From SZUA-36 sp963774415 (GTDB lineage Bacteria; Pseudomonadota; Gammaproteobacteria; Xanthomonadales; SZUA-36), in NCBI GenBank assembly GCA_963774415.1, contig CAVZEU010000003.1, positions 930,001 through 994,000 on the forward strand: a DNA stretch of 64,000 nucleotides, in the 5' to 3' direction. Positions within the stretch are counted from its first letter, which is position 1, and every line of letters starts with the position of its first letter. A program made the translations under genes and the position numbers. This document shows positions 35,423 to 44,482 of the stretch, one piece after another. Under the pieces are notes generated by a model. The model worked only from the letters and a program-made list of their open reading frames with translations. It did not search any database and had not been told where the DNA came from.

Positions 35423-36351
35423 TGGGCCGGCAGGATCAGCGGAGCTGCGCTTTGCCAGCGTCAGCCGGGCAAGCCTTTCGCCAGGCAGTGGCCGCAAACA
35501 GGCCACTGCAGGTCGTCGGCACCATTAACGCCTATACCGCGCGCATGGCGAAGAATGTCGGCCACAGGGCCATCTATCTTTCCGGCGGCGGCGTGGCCGC
35601 AAACTCCCTGGGCATGCCGGACCTCGGCATCAGCACGATGGACGACGTGCTGACCGATGCCCGCCGCATCACCGATGTTTGCGACCTGCCGCTGCTGGTG
35701 GATATCGATACCGGCTTTGGCGGCGCGTTCAATATCGCCCGCACGATCCGGGCGATGATCAAGGCCGGTGTCGCCGCCGTGCACATGGAAGACCAGGTGG
35801 CGAGCAAGCGTTGCGGACACCGCCCGGGCAAGGCCATCGTCAGCAGGGCGGAGATGGTCGATCGTATCAAGGCGGCCGTCGACGCCCGTTCCGATGAAAA
35901 CTTCGTCATCATGGCGCGAACCGATGCGCTGGCCGTGGAAGGCATGGACAAGGCCGTGGAACGTGCTGTCGCCTGCGTGGAAGCGGGCGCCGACATGATT
36001 TTTCCCGAAGCGGTCCGGACGCTGGATCAGTACCGCGAGTTCAAGGCGGCGGTCGGTGTGCCGATTTTGGCCAACATCACCGAGTTCGGGCATACGCCGC
36101 TTTTTACCACGCCCGAACTGGGCGAGGCCGGTGTCGATATCGTCCTGTATTGTTGCGCGGCCTACCGGGCCATGAACAAGGCGGCGTTCGACACCTATGT
36201 CGCGCTCCGGGACCAGGGACACCAGAAAGACATGATCGAACGCATGCAGACGCGTGAAGAGCTGTACCGGCATCTGGGCTATCACGACTACGAGCAGAAG
36301 CTGGATGAATTATTCAGGGGCGGGCAAGACACAGAGGAGGAAACATCATGA
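35422..36351 (+). CDS. prpB: 2-methylisocitrate lyase
   Basis: 309 residues from ATG 35422 (E. coli 296). It splits 2-methylisocitrate into pyruvate and succinate. The catalytic-cysteine motif KRCGHRPGK lies near residue 130; VDIDTGFGG supplies Mg ligands. Family similarity starts at about ASAGQAFRQA, so a TTG at 35452 with GGAG eight bases upstream may be the real start (299 residues); the ATG has the coupling overlap with mdh but a poor site. It overlaps prpC as ATGA. Confidence 0.94.
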   Translation: MGRQDQRSCALPASAGQAFRQAVAANRPLQVVGTINAYTARMAKNVGHRAIYLSGGGVAANSLGMPDLGISTMDDVLTDARRITDVCDLPLLVDIDTGFGGAFNIARTIRAMIKAGVAAVHMEDQVASKRCGHRPGKAIVSRAEMVDRIKAAVDARSDENFVIMARTDALAVEGMDKAVERAVACVEAGADMIFPEAVRTLDQYREFKAAVGVPILANITEFGHTPLFTTPELGEAGVDIVLYCCAAYRAMNKAAFDTYVALRDQGHQKDMIERMQTREELYRHLGYHDYEQKLDELFRGGQDTEEETS

Positions 36352-37469
36352 CAAAGAAAGATTCGGGCGCAGGTTTGCGCGGGCAGAAAGCCGGCCAGAC
36401 CTCGATTTGTACCGTCGGCGCGGAAGGCAACAGCCTGCGATATCGCGGCTTTGACGTGGTCGAACTGGCCGATCAGTCCAGTTTTTACGAGACCGCCCAC
36501 TTGATACTGAAAGGCCATCTGCCGACGCGTGCTGAGCTTGATCGCTGGAAGGCCAAGCTGAAAGGCCTGCGGGGTCTGCCGCAGCCCCTGCGCGAGGTCC
36601 TGGAACGCATTCCCGCCGACGCCCACCCGATGGACGTCATGCGGACCGGCTGCTCGTTTCTCGGCAACATCGAGCAGGAAGGCGATTTTTCCAACCAGGG
36701 CGACGTCGCCGACCGCATGCTGGCGGTTTTCCCGTCCATCATCGTGTACTGGTACCGCTACAGCCACGACGGCGTGCGCGTCGAGACGGAAACGGACGAC
36801 GATACGATCGGCGCTCACTTCCTGCACATGCTGCATGACGAAGCCCCCGATGAGTTGGCGGCGCGCGTCATGGACGTGTCGCTGATCCTCTACGCCGAGC
36901 ACGAGTTCAACGCGTCGACTTTTACCGCGCGTGTCTGTGCTTCCACGATGTCGGACCTGCATTCCTGTATCACCGCGGCCATCGGCTCCCTGCGCGGCCC
37001 GTTGCACGGCGGCGCCAATGAAGCGGCCATGGCCATGCTCGAACAATACGAGTCGGTCGACGAGGCGGTGGCGGATGTCCACCGCAAGTTCGAGGCCAAG
37101 GAACTGATCATGGGCTTCGGCCATGCCGTCTACAAGGTTCGCGACCCGCGCAACGCGATCATCAAGGAATGGTCGCGGCAACTGGCCGAAGCCGTGGGTG
37201 ACGAGGTCCTGTACCCGGTATCGGTCGCTGTCGAGCGCGTCATGAAAGAAGAGAAGAACCTGTTCGCCAACGCGGATTTCTTCCACGCCAGCGCGTACCA
37301 CTTCATGGGCATACCCACCAAGCTGTTTACGCCGATCTTCGTCATGTCGCGTATCACCGGCTGGGCGGCCCACTGTTTCGAACAGCGCGCCAACAACCGC
37401 ATCATACGGCCGGGGGCCGAGTACACCGGGCACGCCGACCGGGCGTACGTCCCGATCGACCAGCGCTGA
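36348..37469 (+). CDS. prpC: 2-methylcitrate synthase
   Basis: 373 residues. It condenses propionyl-CoA with oxaloacetate. Citrate-synthase-family catalytic residues are visible: histidine in AEHEFNASTF, histidine in GPLHGGANEAAM with IMGFGHAVYKVRDPR, and the later aspartate region NADFFHASAYHFMGIP. The short length (E. coli PrpC 389, citrate synthase about 430) and neighbours favour methylcitrate synthase. GAGGAGG lies just upstream. Confidence 0.93.
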   Translation: MTKKDSGAGLRGQKAGQTSICTVGAEGNSLRYRGFDVVELADQSSFYETAHLILKGHLPTRAELDRWKAKLKGLRGLPQPLREVLERIPADAHPMDVMRTGCSFLGNIEQEGDFSNQGDVADRMLAVFPSIIVYWYRYSHDGVRVETETDDDTIGAHFLHMLHDEAPDELAARVMDVSLILYAEHEFNASTFTARVCASTMSDLHSCITAAIGSLRGPLHGGANEAAMAMLEQYESVDEAVADVHRKFEAKELIMGFGHAVYKVRDPRNAIIKEWSRQLAEAVGDEVLYPVSVAVERVMKEEKNLFANADFFHASAYHFMGIPTKLFTPIFVMSRITGWAAHCFEQRANNRIIRPGAEYTGHADRAYVPIDQR

Positions 37470-37490
37470 AGACGCGGGAAGCGAAAGGCA

Positions 37491-38942
37491 ATGTCGAATA
37501 TAGGTATCCGCAGTTCCGAACGGCCGGCGCCGGACCGGGTTTTACAGGACATCGCGGACTATGTCTGCGATTATGAAATCGCCAGCGAGGAAGCTTTTTC
37601 CACGGCGCGTTACTGCCTGATGGACAGCCTGGCCTGCGCGCTGCTGGCGATGAAGTTCCCTGATTGCAACCGGTTGCTCGGGCCGCTGGTGCCCGGCGCA
37701 ACCCTCAGCGGCGGTGGCGCGCGCGTGCCGGGCACAAGCCATGAACTGGACCCGGTACAGGCGGCATTCAATCTGGGTACGGCCATCCGCTACCTGGATT
37801 TCAATGACACCTGGCTGGCCGCGGAGTGGGGCCACCCCTCTGACAACCTGGGCGCAATTCTGCCGGTGGCCGATTACGTATCGCGCCGCAACCAGGCCGA
37901 GGGCAGGGATCCGCTGAGCATGCGCGAGGTGCTCGGCGCGATGATCAAGGCGCACGAGATCCAGGGGGTGCTGGCGCTGGAGAACAGCTTCAACCAGGTC
38001 GGTCTCGATCACGTGTTGCTGGTCAGGGTCGCCTCCACCGCGGTCGTGACCCGGATGCTAGGCGGCAGCAAGGAGCAGGTGATCAACGCCTTGTCCAACG
38101 CCTGGATCGACGGCGGCGCGCTGCGCACCTACCGGCACGCGCCCAACACCGGGTCGCGCAAGAGTTGGGCCGCCGGCGACGCCTGCCGCCGCGCCGTGAC
38201 GCTGGCGCTGCTGGCGCGCGGCGGCGAGATGGGCTATCCCTCGGCGCTGAGTGCCAGCGTCTGGGGTTTTTACGACGTCCTGTTCAAGGGCCGGAAATTC
38301 AAATTCCAGCGCGGCTATGGCAGCTATGTCATGGAAAACGTTCTGTTCAAGATCTCGTTCCCCGCTGAATTCCACGCCCAGACGGCCGTCGAATGCGCGC
38401 TCAAGCTGCACCCCGAGGTGAAGGACAGGATCGACGACATCGAGCGCATCGTGATCGAGACCCAGGAGGCGGGTGCGCGCATCATCGACAAGACCGGGCG
38501 GCTGGACAACTATGCCGACCGCGACCACTGCATCCAGTACATGGTCGCGGTGCCGTTGATCTTCGGCAAACTGAGCGCGGAGTCGTACGCTGACGAGGTC
38601 GCTGCGGACCCGCGGATCGACGCCCTGCGTTCGCTGATGGAGGTCGAGGAAAACCCGAAATTCACACGGGACTATTTCGACCCGGAAAAACGCGGCATCG
38701 GCAACGCGGTGCAGGTCTTCTACCGCGACGGCAGCGCCAGCGAGCGGGTCGAGGTATCCTACCCGATCGGCCACCGCCGCCGCCGCGAGGAGGGCATCCC
38801 GCTGCTGGTCGACAAGTTCAGGTCGGCGGTCGCGGATCACTTTCCGCAGGAGCAGGCCAGCGCCATCGAGGCGGCCGTTTCCGAGCAGGCCGAGTTGGAA
38901 GCCACGGCCGTGCCGGCATTCGTCGACGGCTGGGTGAAGTAA
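37491..38942 (+). CDS. prpD: 2-methylcitrate dehydratase (MmgE/PrpD family)
   Basis: 483 residues, the E. coli length. PrpD dehydrates 2-methylcitrate to 2-methyl-cis-aconitate. DSLACALLAMKFPDCNRLLGP near the start, RYLDFNDTWLAAEWGHPSDN with the acid/base region, and QRGYGSYVMENVLFKISFPAEFHAQTA (in two pieces around the conserved lysine) fit. No acnD/prpF is present, so PrpD should do this step and a general aconitase the rehydration. A REP-like hairpin follows the stop. Confidence 0.95.
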   Translation: MSNIGIRSSERPAPDRVLQDIADYVCDYEIASEEAFSTARYCLMDSLACALLAMKFPDCNRLLGPLVPGATLSGGGARVPGTSHELDPVQAAFNLGTAIRYLDFNDTWLAAEWGHPSDNLGAILPVADYVSRRNQAEGRDPLSMREVLGAMIKAHEIQGVLALENSFNQVGLDHVLLVRVASTAVVTRMLGGSKEQVINALSNAWIDGGALRTYRHAPNTGSRKSWAAGDACRRAVTLALLARGGEMGYPSALSASVWGFYDVLFKGRKFKFQRGYGSYVMENVLFKISFPAEFHAQTAVECALKLHPEVKDRIDDIERIVIETQEAGARIIDKTGRLDNYADRDHCIQYMVAVPLIFGKLSAESYADEVAADPRIDALRSLMEVEENPKFTRDYFDPEKRGIGNAVQVFYRDGSASERVEVSYPIGHRRRREEGIPLLVDKFRSAVADHFPQEQASAIEAAVSEQAELEATAVPAFVDGWVK

Positions 38943-39243
38943 GTCCGTGCCGTCCCCGCGGAGGCGGGGATCTCTGCAAGCTGCCGCCATCCCGGATCAG
39001 GCGCACATCGCCTTGTATCCTGTGTCGCTGCCGGGTAACCGCGTGCAGGACACGCTCGAGCCGTCCTTGGTCGCTCGGCATCTGTTCCCGACAGATGCAC
39101 GGTCCCCGCTGCGGCCCGCCCGCCACCTTTTCCGCCGCCGACGCGGCGCTCCCGCTTTTGACTCACCGTTGAAGTTGCCGAGGAACGACGCAGCGACTGG
39201 CGGGTATGGGCACGGACGTTCAATCCGGCGAGGCCGGCGCCGG
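38943..39243. repeat. prpD-rho convergent gap with REP-like hairpin
   Basis: TCCCCGC-GGAG-GCGGGGA at 38953-38970, ten bases after the prpD stop, resembles short dispersed palindromes of the TCCCCGC..GCGGGGAT kind seen in many gammaproteobacteria. A second perfect stem GCATCTGT-TCCCG-ACAGATGC lies at 39078-39098. Neither has a T tract. The rest of the 301 bp shows no gene. Either hairpin may limit read-through between the convergent genes. Confidence 0.5.
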
Positions 39244-40500
39244 TCAGCGCTTCATGAAGTTGAAGAATTCTTCGTTGGTCTTGGTCGATTTGAGCTTGTC
39301 GAGCATAAACTCGATGGCCTGGATTTCGTCCATCGGGTGCAGCAGCTTGCGCAGTATCCAGACCTTCTGCAACTGGTTCTGGTCGATCATCAGTTCCTCG
39401 CGGCGCGTGCCCGAGCGGTTGATGTCGATGGCCGGGTAAACCCGCTTTTCCGCGATCCGGCGCGCCAGGTGGATTTCCATGTTGCCGGTGCCCTTGAACT
39501 CCTCGTAGATGACCTCGTCCATCTTCGAGCCGGTTTCCACCAGCGCCGTGGCGATAATGGTCAGCGAGCCGCCTTCCGATACGTTGCGGGCCGCGCCGAA
39601 GAACCGCTTCGGCCGCTGCAGCGCATTGGCGTCGACGCCGCCGGTCAGAACCTTGCCGGAAGAGGGTGCGACGGTGTTGTAAGCGCGCGCGAGGCGTGTG
39701 ATCGAGTCCAGCAGGATGACGACGTCGTGTTTGTGCTCCACCAACCGCTTGGCCCGTTCAATGACCATTTCAGCGACCTGTACATGACGCGAAGCGGGTT
39801 CGTCGAAGGTACTGGAGACGACTTCCGCATCGACCGAGCGCTGCATTTCGGTGACCTCCTCCGGGCGCTCGTCGACCAGCAGGATGATCATCTTGGAATC
39901 CTGGTAATTCGCGCGGATGCTGGTGGCGATATTCTGCAGCATGATGGTCTTGCCGGCTTTTGGCGGGGAGACGACCAGCCCGCGCTGCCCAAACCCGATG
40001 GGCGAGATCAGGTCGATGATACGGGCCGTGATGTCTTCGGTGCTGCCATTGCCGCGTTCCAGCACGGCCTGCTTGACCGGGAACTCCGGCGTCAGGTTTT
40101 CGAACAGGATCTTGCTCTTGGCGGCATCGGGTGTCTCATAGTTGATCTCTTCGACCTTCAGCAGCGCAAAATATCGTTCACTGTCCTTGGGTGGGCGTAT
40201 CTTGCCCGCCAGCATGTCGCCGGTACGCAGGCTGAAGCGCCGTATCTGGCTCGGCGACACGTAAATATCATCGGGGCCGGCCAGATAGGAACTGTCAGCG
40301 GAGCGCAGGAAACCGAATCCGTCCTGCAAGATTTCGAGCACGCCCTGTCCGTAAATGCTTTCACCGTTCTTTGCATGTGCCTTCAGGATCGCAAAAATGA
40401 CGTCCTGCTTGCGTGAGCGGGCTGCGCCTTCCAGTCCCATTTCGTTGGCAATGTCCTGCAATTGTGCAATCGGCTTTTGCTTGAGTTCGGATAGGTTCAT
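39244..40500 (-). CDS. rho: Transcription termination factor Rho
   Basis: 418 residues (E. coli 419). Rho is a hexameric RNA-dependent ATPase that ends transcription of untranslated RNA. N-terminal helical domain MNLSELKQKPIAQLQDIANE; OB-fold RNA site with LEILQDGFGFLRS; P loop SPPKAGKT near 177-184; Walker B ILLDSITRLARAYN; Q loop and R loop (VLTGGVDANAL, ARNVSEGGSLT) are intact. It follows trxA on the same strand as in E. coli. Confidence 0.98.
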   Translation of the reverse strand: MNLSELKQKPIAQLQDIANEMGLEGAARSRKQDVIFAILKAHAKNGESIYGQGVLEILQDGFGFLRSADSSYLAGPDDIYVSPSQIRRFSLRTGDMLAGKIRPPKDSERYFALLKVEEINYETPDAAKSKILFENLTPEFPVKQAVLERGNGSTEDITARIIDLISPIGFGQRGLVVSPPKAGKTIMLQNIATSIRANYQDSKMIILLVDERPEEVTEMQRSVDAEVVSSTFDEPASRHVQVAEMVIERAKRLVEHKHDVVILLDSITRLARAYNTVAPSSGKVLTGGVDANALQRPKRFFGAARNVSEGGSLTIIATALVETGSKMDEVIYEEFKGTGNMEIHLARRIAEKRVYPAIDINRSGTRREELMIDQNQLQKVWILRKLLHPMDEIQAIEFMLDKLKSTKTNEEFFNFMKR

Positions 40501-40807
40501 ATGAGGTAGTTTTAGTTGGCGGACGTGTGCCCAGGGATTGAACGGATAGTAAAAGTTATAATCGGCTTCAGGGTGCGCGGGTTTCCAAGCGGCAGAACGA
40601 GTTTCGCGATTGTTTTTTACACCAGCCCGGGTTCATGCAAAGCAATGATGCAGGCAGTGTGTGACCGGTGTTCGGACCGGAGTGGAATACTCCGCGATAA
40701 GCGATGCAAAATTAGCATGTTCGCGGGGCTACGTCCAGCAAATTCGTATTATTGACGGGCCCGAAGGCGGGGCCCCGGCCGATTCCATCCGCGCCGGTGC
40801 CTCGTAT
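40501..40807 (-). promoter_or_regulatory. trxA-rho intergenic region and probable rho leader
   Basis: The 307 bp between trxA and rho hold no gene. GGGCCC at 40757-40762 and 40770-40775 can pair just after trxA, without a T tract. GGAGT-GGAAT-ACTCC (40679-40693) and a CCGGT/ACCGG pair are further small hairpins. In E. coli, rho is autoregulated by Rho-dependent attenuation in a leader of similar size; the same is plausible here but unproven. Confidence 0.4.
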
Positions 40808-41134
40808 TCAAATGTTCTCTTCTATGAATGCCGTCAGCACGCCCTTCGATATCGCCCCAACCTTGGTCGCCTGGACCTGGCCGTCCTTGAAAATCATCAA
40901 CGTCGGGATGCCCCGTACGCTGTAATTCATCGGCGTGTTCGGGTTGCTGTCGATATCCATCTTGGCCACCGTCAGACGGCCTTCGTATTCATCCGCAACC
41001 TCGTTGATCAGCGGCGCGATCATCTTGCACGGGCCGCACCACTCGGCCCAATAGTCGATCAGCACGGGCCCGTCGGCAGCAAGGACCTGTTGTTCAAAGT
41101 CACCATCGGTTACATGGATAATGTTTTCGCTCAA
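40808..41134 (-). CDS. trxA: Thioredoxin 1
   Basis: 108 residues (E. coli 109). Thioredoxin reduces protein disulfides in the cytoplasm. WCGPC places the redox cysteines at 33 and 36; the cis-proline is in GIPTLMIF. The start is taken as TTG at 41134 (SENIIHVTD), because GGAG lies about nine bases upstream and this matches the E. coli N-terminus; earlier in-frame codons have no homology. Upstream of rho, divergent from rhlB. Confidence 0.95.
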   Translation of the reverse strand: MSENIIHVTDGDFEQQVLAADGPVLIDYWAEWCGPCKMIAPLINEVADEYEGRLTVAKMDIDSNPNTPMNYSVRGIPTLMIFKDGQVQATKVGAISKGVLTAFIEENI

Positions 41135-41225
41135 TGTCGTTCTCCAAGATTTGCGGTGCAACCGGGCTGGTTAAAGACAGGCTACGCGGTTACTATGCCC
41201 TATTCGGGTTGCGGCCCACCGCCGT

Positions 41226-41242
41226 TTGCACCAAGCGTGCAA
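41226..41242. promoter_or_regulatory. Palindrome in the trxA/rhlB divergent region
   Basis: TTGCAC-CAAGC-GTGCAA is a perfect 6-5-6 inverted repeat between the divergent trxA and rhlB genes. It could be an operator. A TAAAAT near 41348 may be a -10 for rhlB, but it is only about 8 bases before the ATG, so it is doubtful. Confidence 0.3.
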
Positions 41243-41360
41243 CCGAAGCCGGCAACAGGGACTATCAATATAGTTATCTGCCCGACAATTTCAAGGTGGC
41301 CATGGACATTTTTATCGGCTGCCGTCAAAAAATCAATTCGCCTGGATTAAAATCTCTCCA

Positions 41361-42644
41361 ATGAATGGAAAAATGACAAGTGAAGCCCTGACAGACACCG
41401 CGTTTACGACGCTGGATCTGCACCCCAGGATTCTGTCGGGCCTTGAAAAAGCAGGTTTTACCCACTGCACCCCAATCCAGGCCATGACCCTGCCGCCGGC
41501 TCTCGGTGGCAAGGATATCGCGGGCCAGGCGCAGACGGGAACCGGTAAAACCGCCGCCTTCCTGCTGGTCATTTTCAACCGCCTGCTGCGCTCCGCCGCC
41601 GGCGAACACGGCAAGAATCCGCGCTCGCTGGTGGTCGCGCCGACCCGGGAATTGGCCCTGCAGATCCACCGTGACGCCTTGTCATTGGGCGCGGACACCG
41701 ATCTCAAGCTGGGGCTGGCCTACGGCGGAATCGATTACGAAAAGCAGCGCAACATCATCAAGCAGGGCGTCGATGTCCTGATCGGCACGCCAGGCAGGTT
41801 GATCGATTACCTGAAACAGGGGGTTTACAGTCTGAAGTATACGGACGTGGTGGTGCTGGACGAAGCCGATCGCATGTTCGACCTCGGCTTCATCAGCGAC
41901 ATCCGCTACTTGCTGCGCCGGACCCCGCCGCCTGTGCAGCGACAGTCGATGCTCTTTTCCGCGACCTTGTCGCACCGCGTCATGGAGTTGGCTTACGAGC
42001 ACATGAACAACCCCGAATTGATGCGGGTGGAATCCGAGAGCGTGACCGCGGACCACGTCAGGCAAAAGGTCTATTACCCGGCCAATGACGAGAAACTGCC
42101 GCTGCTGGTGGGTTTGATGCGTAGCCTGGGCGAAAGTCACAGCATGGTGTTTACGAACACGCGCGCGGCCGCCGACCGGGTTGGCAGGGTGCTCAAGGCC
42201 AACGGCATATCGGCGGTCGTCATCTCCGGCCGGGTGCGCCAGGAGCGCCGGCAAAAACTGCTGAAACAGTTCCGTGACGGTGAAATTCACGTGCTGGTGG
42301 CGACCGATGTCGCGGCCCGCGGCCTGCACATTCCGGATGTCACCCACATTTTCAATTTCGACTTGCCGCAGGATGCGCCCGATTACGTCCATCGCATCGG
42401 GCGTACCGCGCGTCTGGGTGCGGAGGGTGACGCAATCAGCTTTGCCTGCGAGAACTTCGCATTCCACCTGCCCGAGATCGAAGAATATATCGGTTATTCC
42501 ATCGAGACCGACACGGCCACCGCCGAACTGATGCCGGACATCGTGATTCCGCCGCCGCCCAGGAAGCGCTCCGGACAGAAACGCGGCGGCGGCAAACGGG
42601 GTTCCGGCCGTTCCGGTCGAGGCGGCAATCGTAAGCGGGGTTGA
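41361..42644 (+). CDS. rhlB: DEAD-box ATP-dependent RNA helicase RhlB
   Basis: 427 residues (E. coli 421). RhlB unwinds RNA for the degradosome. Motifs: Q motif TPIQAMTLP, I AQTGTGKT, Ia PTRELA, Ib TPGRLID, II DEAD in VVLDEADRMF, III SAT, IV-V VLVATDVAARGLHIPDV, VI HRIGRTARLG. The C-terminus is a basic Arg/Gly tail (KRGGGKRGSGRSGRGG). Synteny with divergent trxA-rho supports RhlB over other DEAD proteins. ATG 41361 or 41373 could be the start. Confidence 0.93.
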   Translation: MNGKMTSEALTDTAFTTLDLHPRILSGLEKAGFTHCTPIQAMTLPPALGGKDIAGQAQTGTGKTAAFLLVIFNRLLRSAAGEHGKNPRSLVVAPTRELALQIHRDALSLGADTDLKLGLAYGGIDYEKQRNIIKQGVDVLIGTPGRLIDYLKQGVYSLKYTDVVVLDEADRMFDLGFISDIRYLLRRTPPPVQRQSMLFSATLSHRVMELAYEHMNNPELMRVESESVTADHVRQKVYYPANDEKLPLLVGLMRSLGESHSMVFTNTRAAADRVGRVLKANGISAVVISGRVRQERRQKLLKQFRDGEIHVLVATDVAARGLHIPDVTHIFNFDLPQDAPDYVHRIGRTARLGAEGDAISFACENFAFHLPEIEEYIGYSIETDTATAELMPDIVIPPPPRKRSGQKRGGGKRGSGRSGRGGNRKRG

Positions 42645-42646
42645 CG

Positions 42647-43318
42647 ATGATCAGGTTCGAGCGCGTTAGCAAGGTTTATGCTGGCGGCAACCGCGCGCTG
42701 ACCGACGTCAGTTTTTCGATCGGACGCGGCAACATGGTGTTTTTGACCGGCCATTCAGGCGCCGGCAAGAGTACCGTGCTGCGCCTGATCCTGTTGCTGG
42801 AGCGGGCGACCCGGGGCCAGGTCTGGGTGCAGGAGCGCAATCTTGGCAGCACGCCGGACAGGCTTGCACCGAAGGTCCGGCAGAATATCGGGATGATCTT
42901 CCAGGACCATAAGCTGCTGAACGATAAGACCGTGGCCGACAATGTCGCCCTGCCGCTGATGATTGCCGGGCTCAGGTACGCCGACATCCGCAAGCGTGTG
43001 CGTGCCGCGCTCGACATGGTGGGGCTGTTGGAGAAGGAAAGGGCCTGGCCCCTGACGCTGTCGGGCGGTGAGCAGCAGCGCGTTGGAATTGCGCGGGCGA
43101 TTGTAGCCATGCCGCCCCTGCTGCTTGCCGATGAGCCAACCGGCAACCTGGACCCCGAGTTGTCAAGGGAGTTATTCGGCCTGTTCGAAGCGGTCAGCCG
43201 GCAGGGTGTGACCGTGCTGATCGCAAGCCACGACCTGCATCTGATCCGCAAGATGAACAAGCGGGTGCTGGTGCTCGCCGAGGGCCGCCTGGTCGACGAT
43301 ATTCCGGCGGCTGCCTGA
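42647..43318 (+). CDS. ftsE: Cell division ATP-binding protein FtsE
   Basis: 223 residues (E. coli 222). FtsE is the ATPase of the FtsEX complex that activates peptidoglycan hydrolases at the septum. MIRFERVSKVYAGG fits the family start; a TTG at 42641 overlapping rhlB is an alternative. Walker A GHSGAGKST, Q loop FQDHKLL, signature LSGGEQQRVGIARAI, Walker B LLLADEPTGNLD. It abuts ftsX directly. Confidence 0.96.
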   Translation: MIRFERVSKVYAGGNRALTDVSFSIGRGNMVFLTGHSGAGKSTVLRLILLLERATRGQVWVQERNLGSTPDRLAPKVRQNIGMIFQDHKLLNDKTVADNVALPLMIAGLRYADIRKRVRAALDMVGLLEKERAWPLTLSGGEQQRVGIARAIVAMPPLLLADEPTGNLDPELSRELFGLFEAVSRQGVTVLIASHDLHLIRKMNKRVLVLAEGRLVDDIPAAA

Positions 43319-44287
43319 ATGGCCGCCAAGGGACAGGTTCGGCGCAGGGTCCGTGCGTGGCTGCGGCGCCACAGCTACAGTTTTTTCTCCAGTCTCGGCG
43401 TCCTGGTGCAGCACAAGGTCGGCAGCTTGATGACGATATTGGTGCTGGGCATTGCCATGTTTTTGCCGCTGGGGCTCGCGGTCACGCTCAACAACCTCGG
43501 AGGCATGAACATCCGCCAGGACGAATGGAGCGCCCTGACGGTCTTTTTCAAACCGGGCACGACCGCGGCCGAGGTCAGGCGGGTCGCGTCCGAGTTAAAG
43601 CAGAAAATGGACCCGGAGCGGGTCGAATTGGTCAGCCCGGAGGAGGGCATGGCCGAATTTCGCACCGCCTCCGGATTTGGCGACGCGCTGGACATGCTCG
43701 AGGAAAACCCGCTGCCCTGGGTGATGCAGGTCAGCCCGGCCGCCGGCACGACCGAAGAGGTCGAGCAGCGCGTCCGGCAGCTGACGCGCTACCTGGCTTC
43801 GGTCGCCAGCATTGATTCCACGCAATTCGATTACAAGTGGTTGCGGCGCCTGGGGCGCCTGCTGGAACTGGGTCAGGCCGCGGCGAGCGTGCTGATCGTG
43901 CTGTTTGGCCTGACCGTTGTGGTCGTTGTCGCCAACACGATCCGCCTGGATGTGTCGGCGCACGCCGATGAAATCGAAATCCTGACGCTGGTGGGTGCGG
44001 GTAATGCCTTCGTGCGCCAGCCTTTCCTCTACTCGGGTTTGTGGTACGGCCTTTTGGGCAGCTTGCTGGCGGTCGGCTTGCTGCACCTGACGCTGCTCTA
44101 CCTCGGGCGGCCGTTGGGGCTGTTGCTGGAGACTTACGGGTCCAGTTTCAGCGTGCGCGGACCGGGTTTCGGCAACACGCTGTGGGTGCTGGCGGGCGGG
44201 GCGTTGCTGGGCTGGACCGGGGCCTGGATTTCGGTGCAGCGCTATTTGCGCATGCTCGCCGTCGGCGGCCGTTTGGGCCGGCACTGA
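43319..44287 (+). CDS. ftsX: Cell division protein FtsX
   Basis: 322 residues (E. coli 352). FtsX is the membrane partner of FtsE. Four membrane helices are visible: one near 35-55 (LMTILVLGIAMFLPLGLAV), a large periplasmic domain, then three more toward the C-terminus (ASVLIVLFGLTVVVVVAN, GLWYGLLGSLLAVGLLHL, and TLWVLAGGALLGWTGAW). The start ATG follows the ftsE stop without a gap. Confidence 0.95.
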   Translation: MAAKGQVRRRVRAWLRRHSYSFFSSLGVLVQHKVGSLMTILVLGIAMFLPLGLAVTLNNLGGMNIRQDEWSALTVFFKPGTTAAEVRRVASELKQKMDPERVELVSPEEGMAEFRTASGFGDALDMLEENPLPWVMQVSPAAGTTEEVEQRVRQLTRYLASVASIDSTQFDYKWLRRLGRLLELGQAAASVLIVLFGLTVVVVVANTIRLDVSAHADEIEILTLVGAGNAFVRQPFLYSGLWYGLLGSLLAVGLLHLTLLYLGRPLGLLLETYGSSFSVRGPGFGNTLWVLAGGALLGWTGAWISVQRYLRMLAVGGRLGRH

Positions 44288-44379
44288 AAGACCGCGCGCG
44301 AGGGCGCGCCAGGGGAACATTTGCGTTTTCCGGCTGTCTGAAAAAGCAGTTGGAATTTAAATTTAAACCCGCGATTTTT

Positions 44380-44427
44380 AAGGCGAAAATGGCGGCGATG
44401 CCGACAGCATTGTTTTTCGCCTTTTTT
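44380..44427 (+). terminator. Intrinsic terminator after ftsEX
   Basis: AAGGCGAAAA (44380-44389) pairs perfectly with TTTTCGCCTT (44414-44423), enclosing a 24-base loop with its own GC-rich pairing, and the stem runs into six T (44422-44427). It lies about 95 bp after ftsX and just before the rpoH promoter region. Confidence 0.7.
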
Positions 44428-44451
44428 GCTGGAAAGTGCAGCAGTAAGTGT

Positions 44452-44457
44452 TACAAT
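44452..44457 (+). promoter_or_regulatory. Candidate -10 element of rpoH
   Basis: TACAAT in GTGTTACAATTAATCG lies 25 bp before the rpoH ATG. A TTGCTG 20 bp upstream is rather far for a -35. Sigma-70 type is assumed; no sigma-E consensus was seen. Confidence 0.45.
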
Positions 44458-44482
44458 TAATCGCTTGCGTAGAGGAGACTAT

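Noticed and set aside
38947..40416. 489-codon plus-strand frame opposite rho
   Set aside because: Antisense to intact rho with no start signal or recognisable domain.
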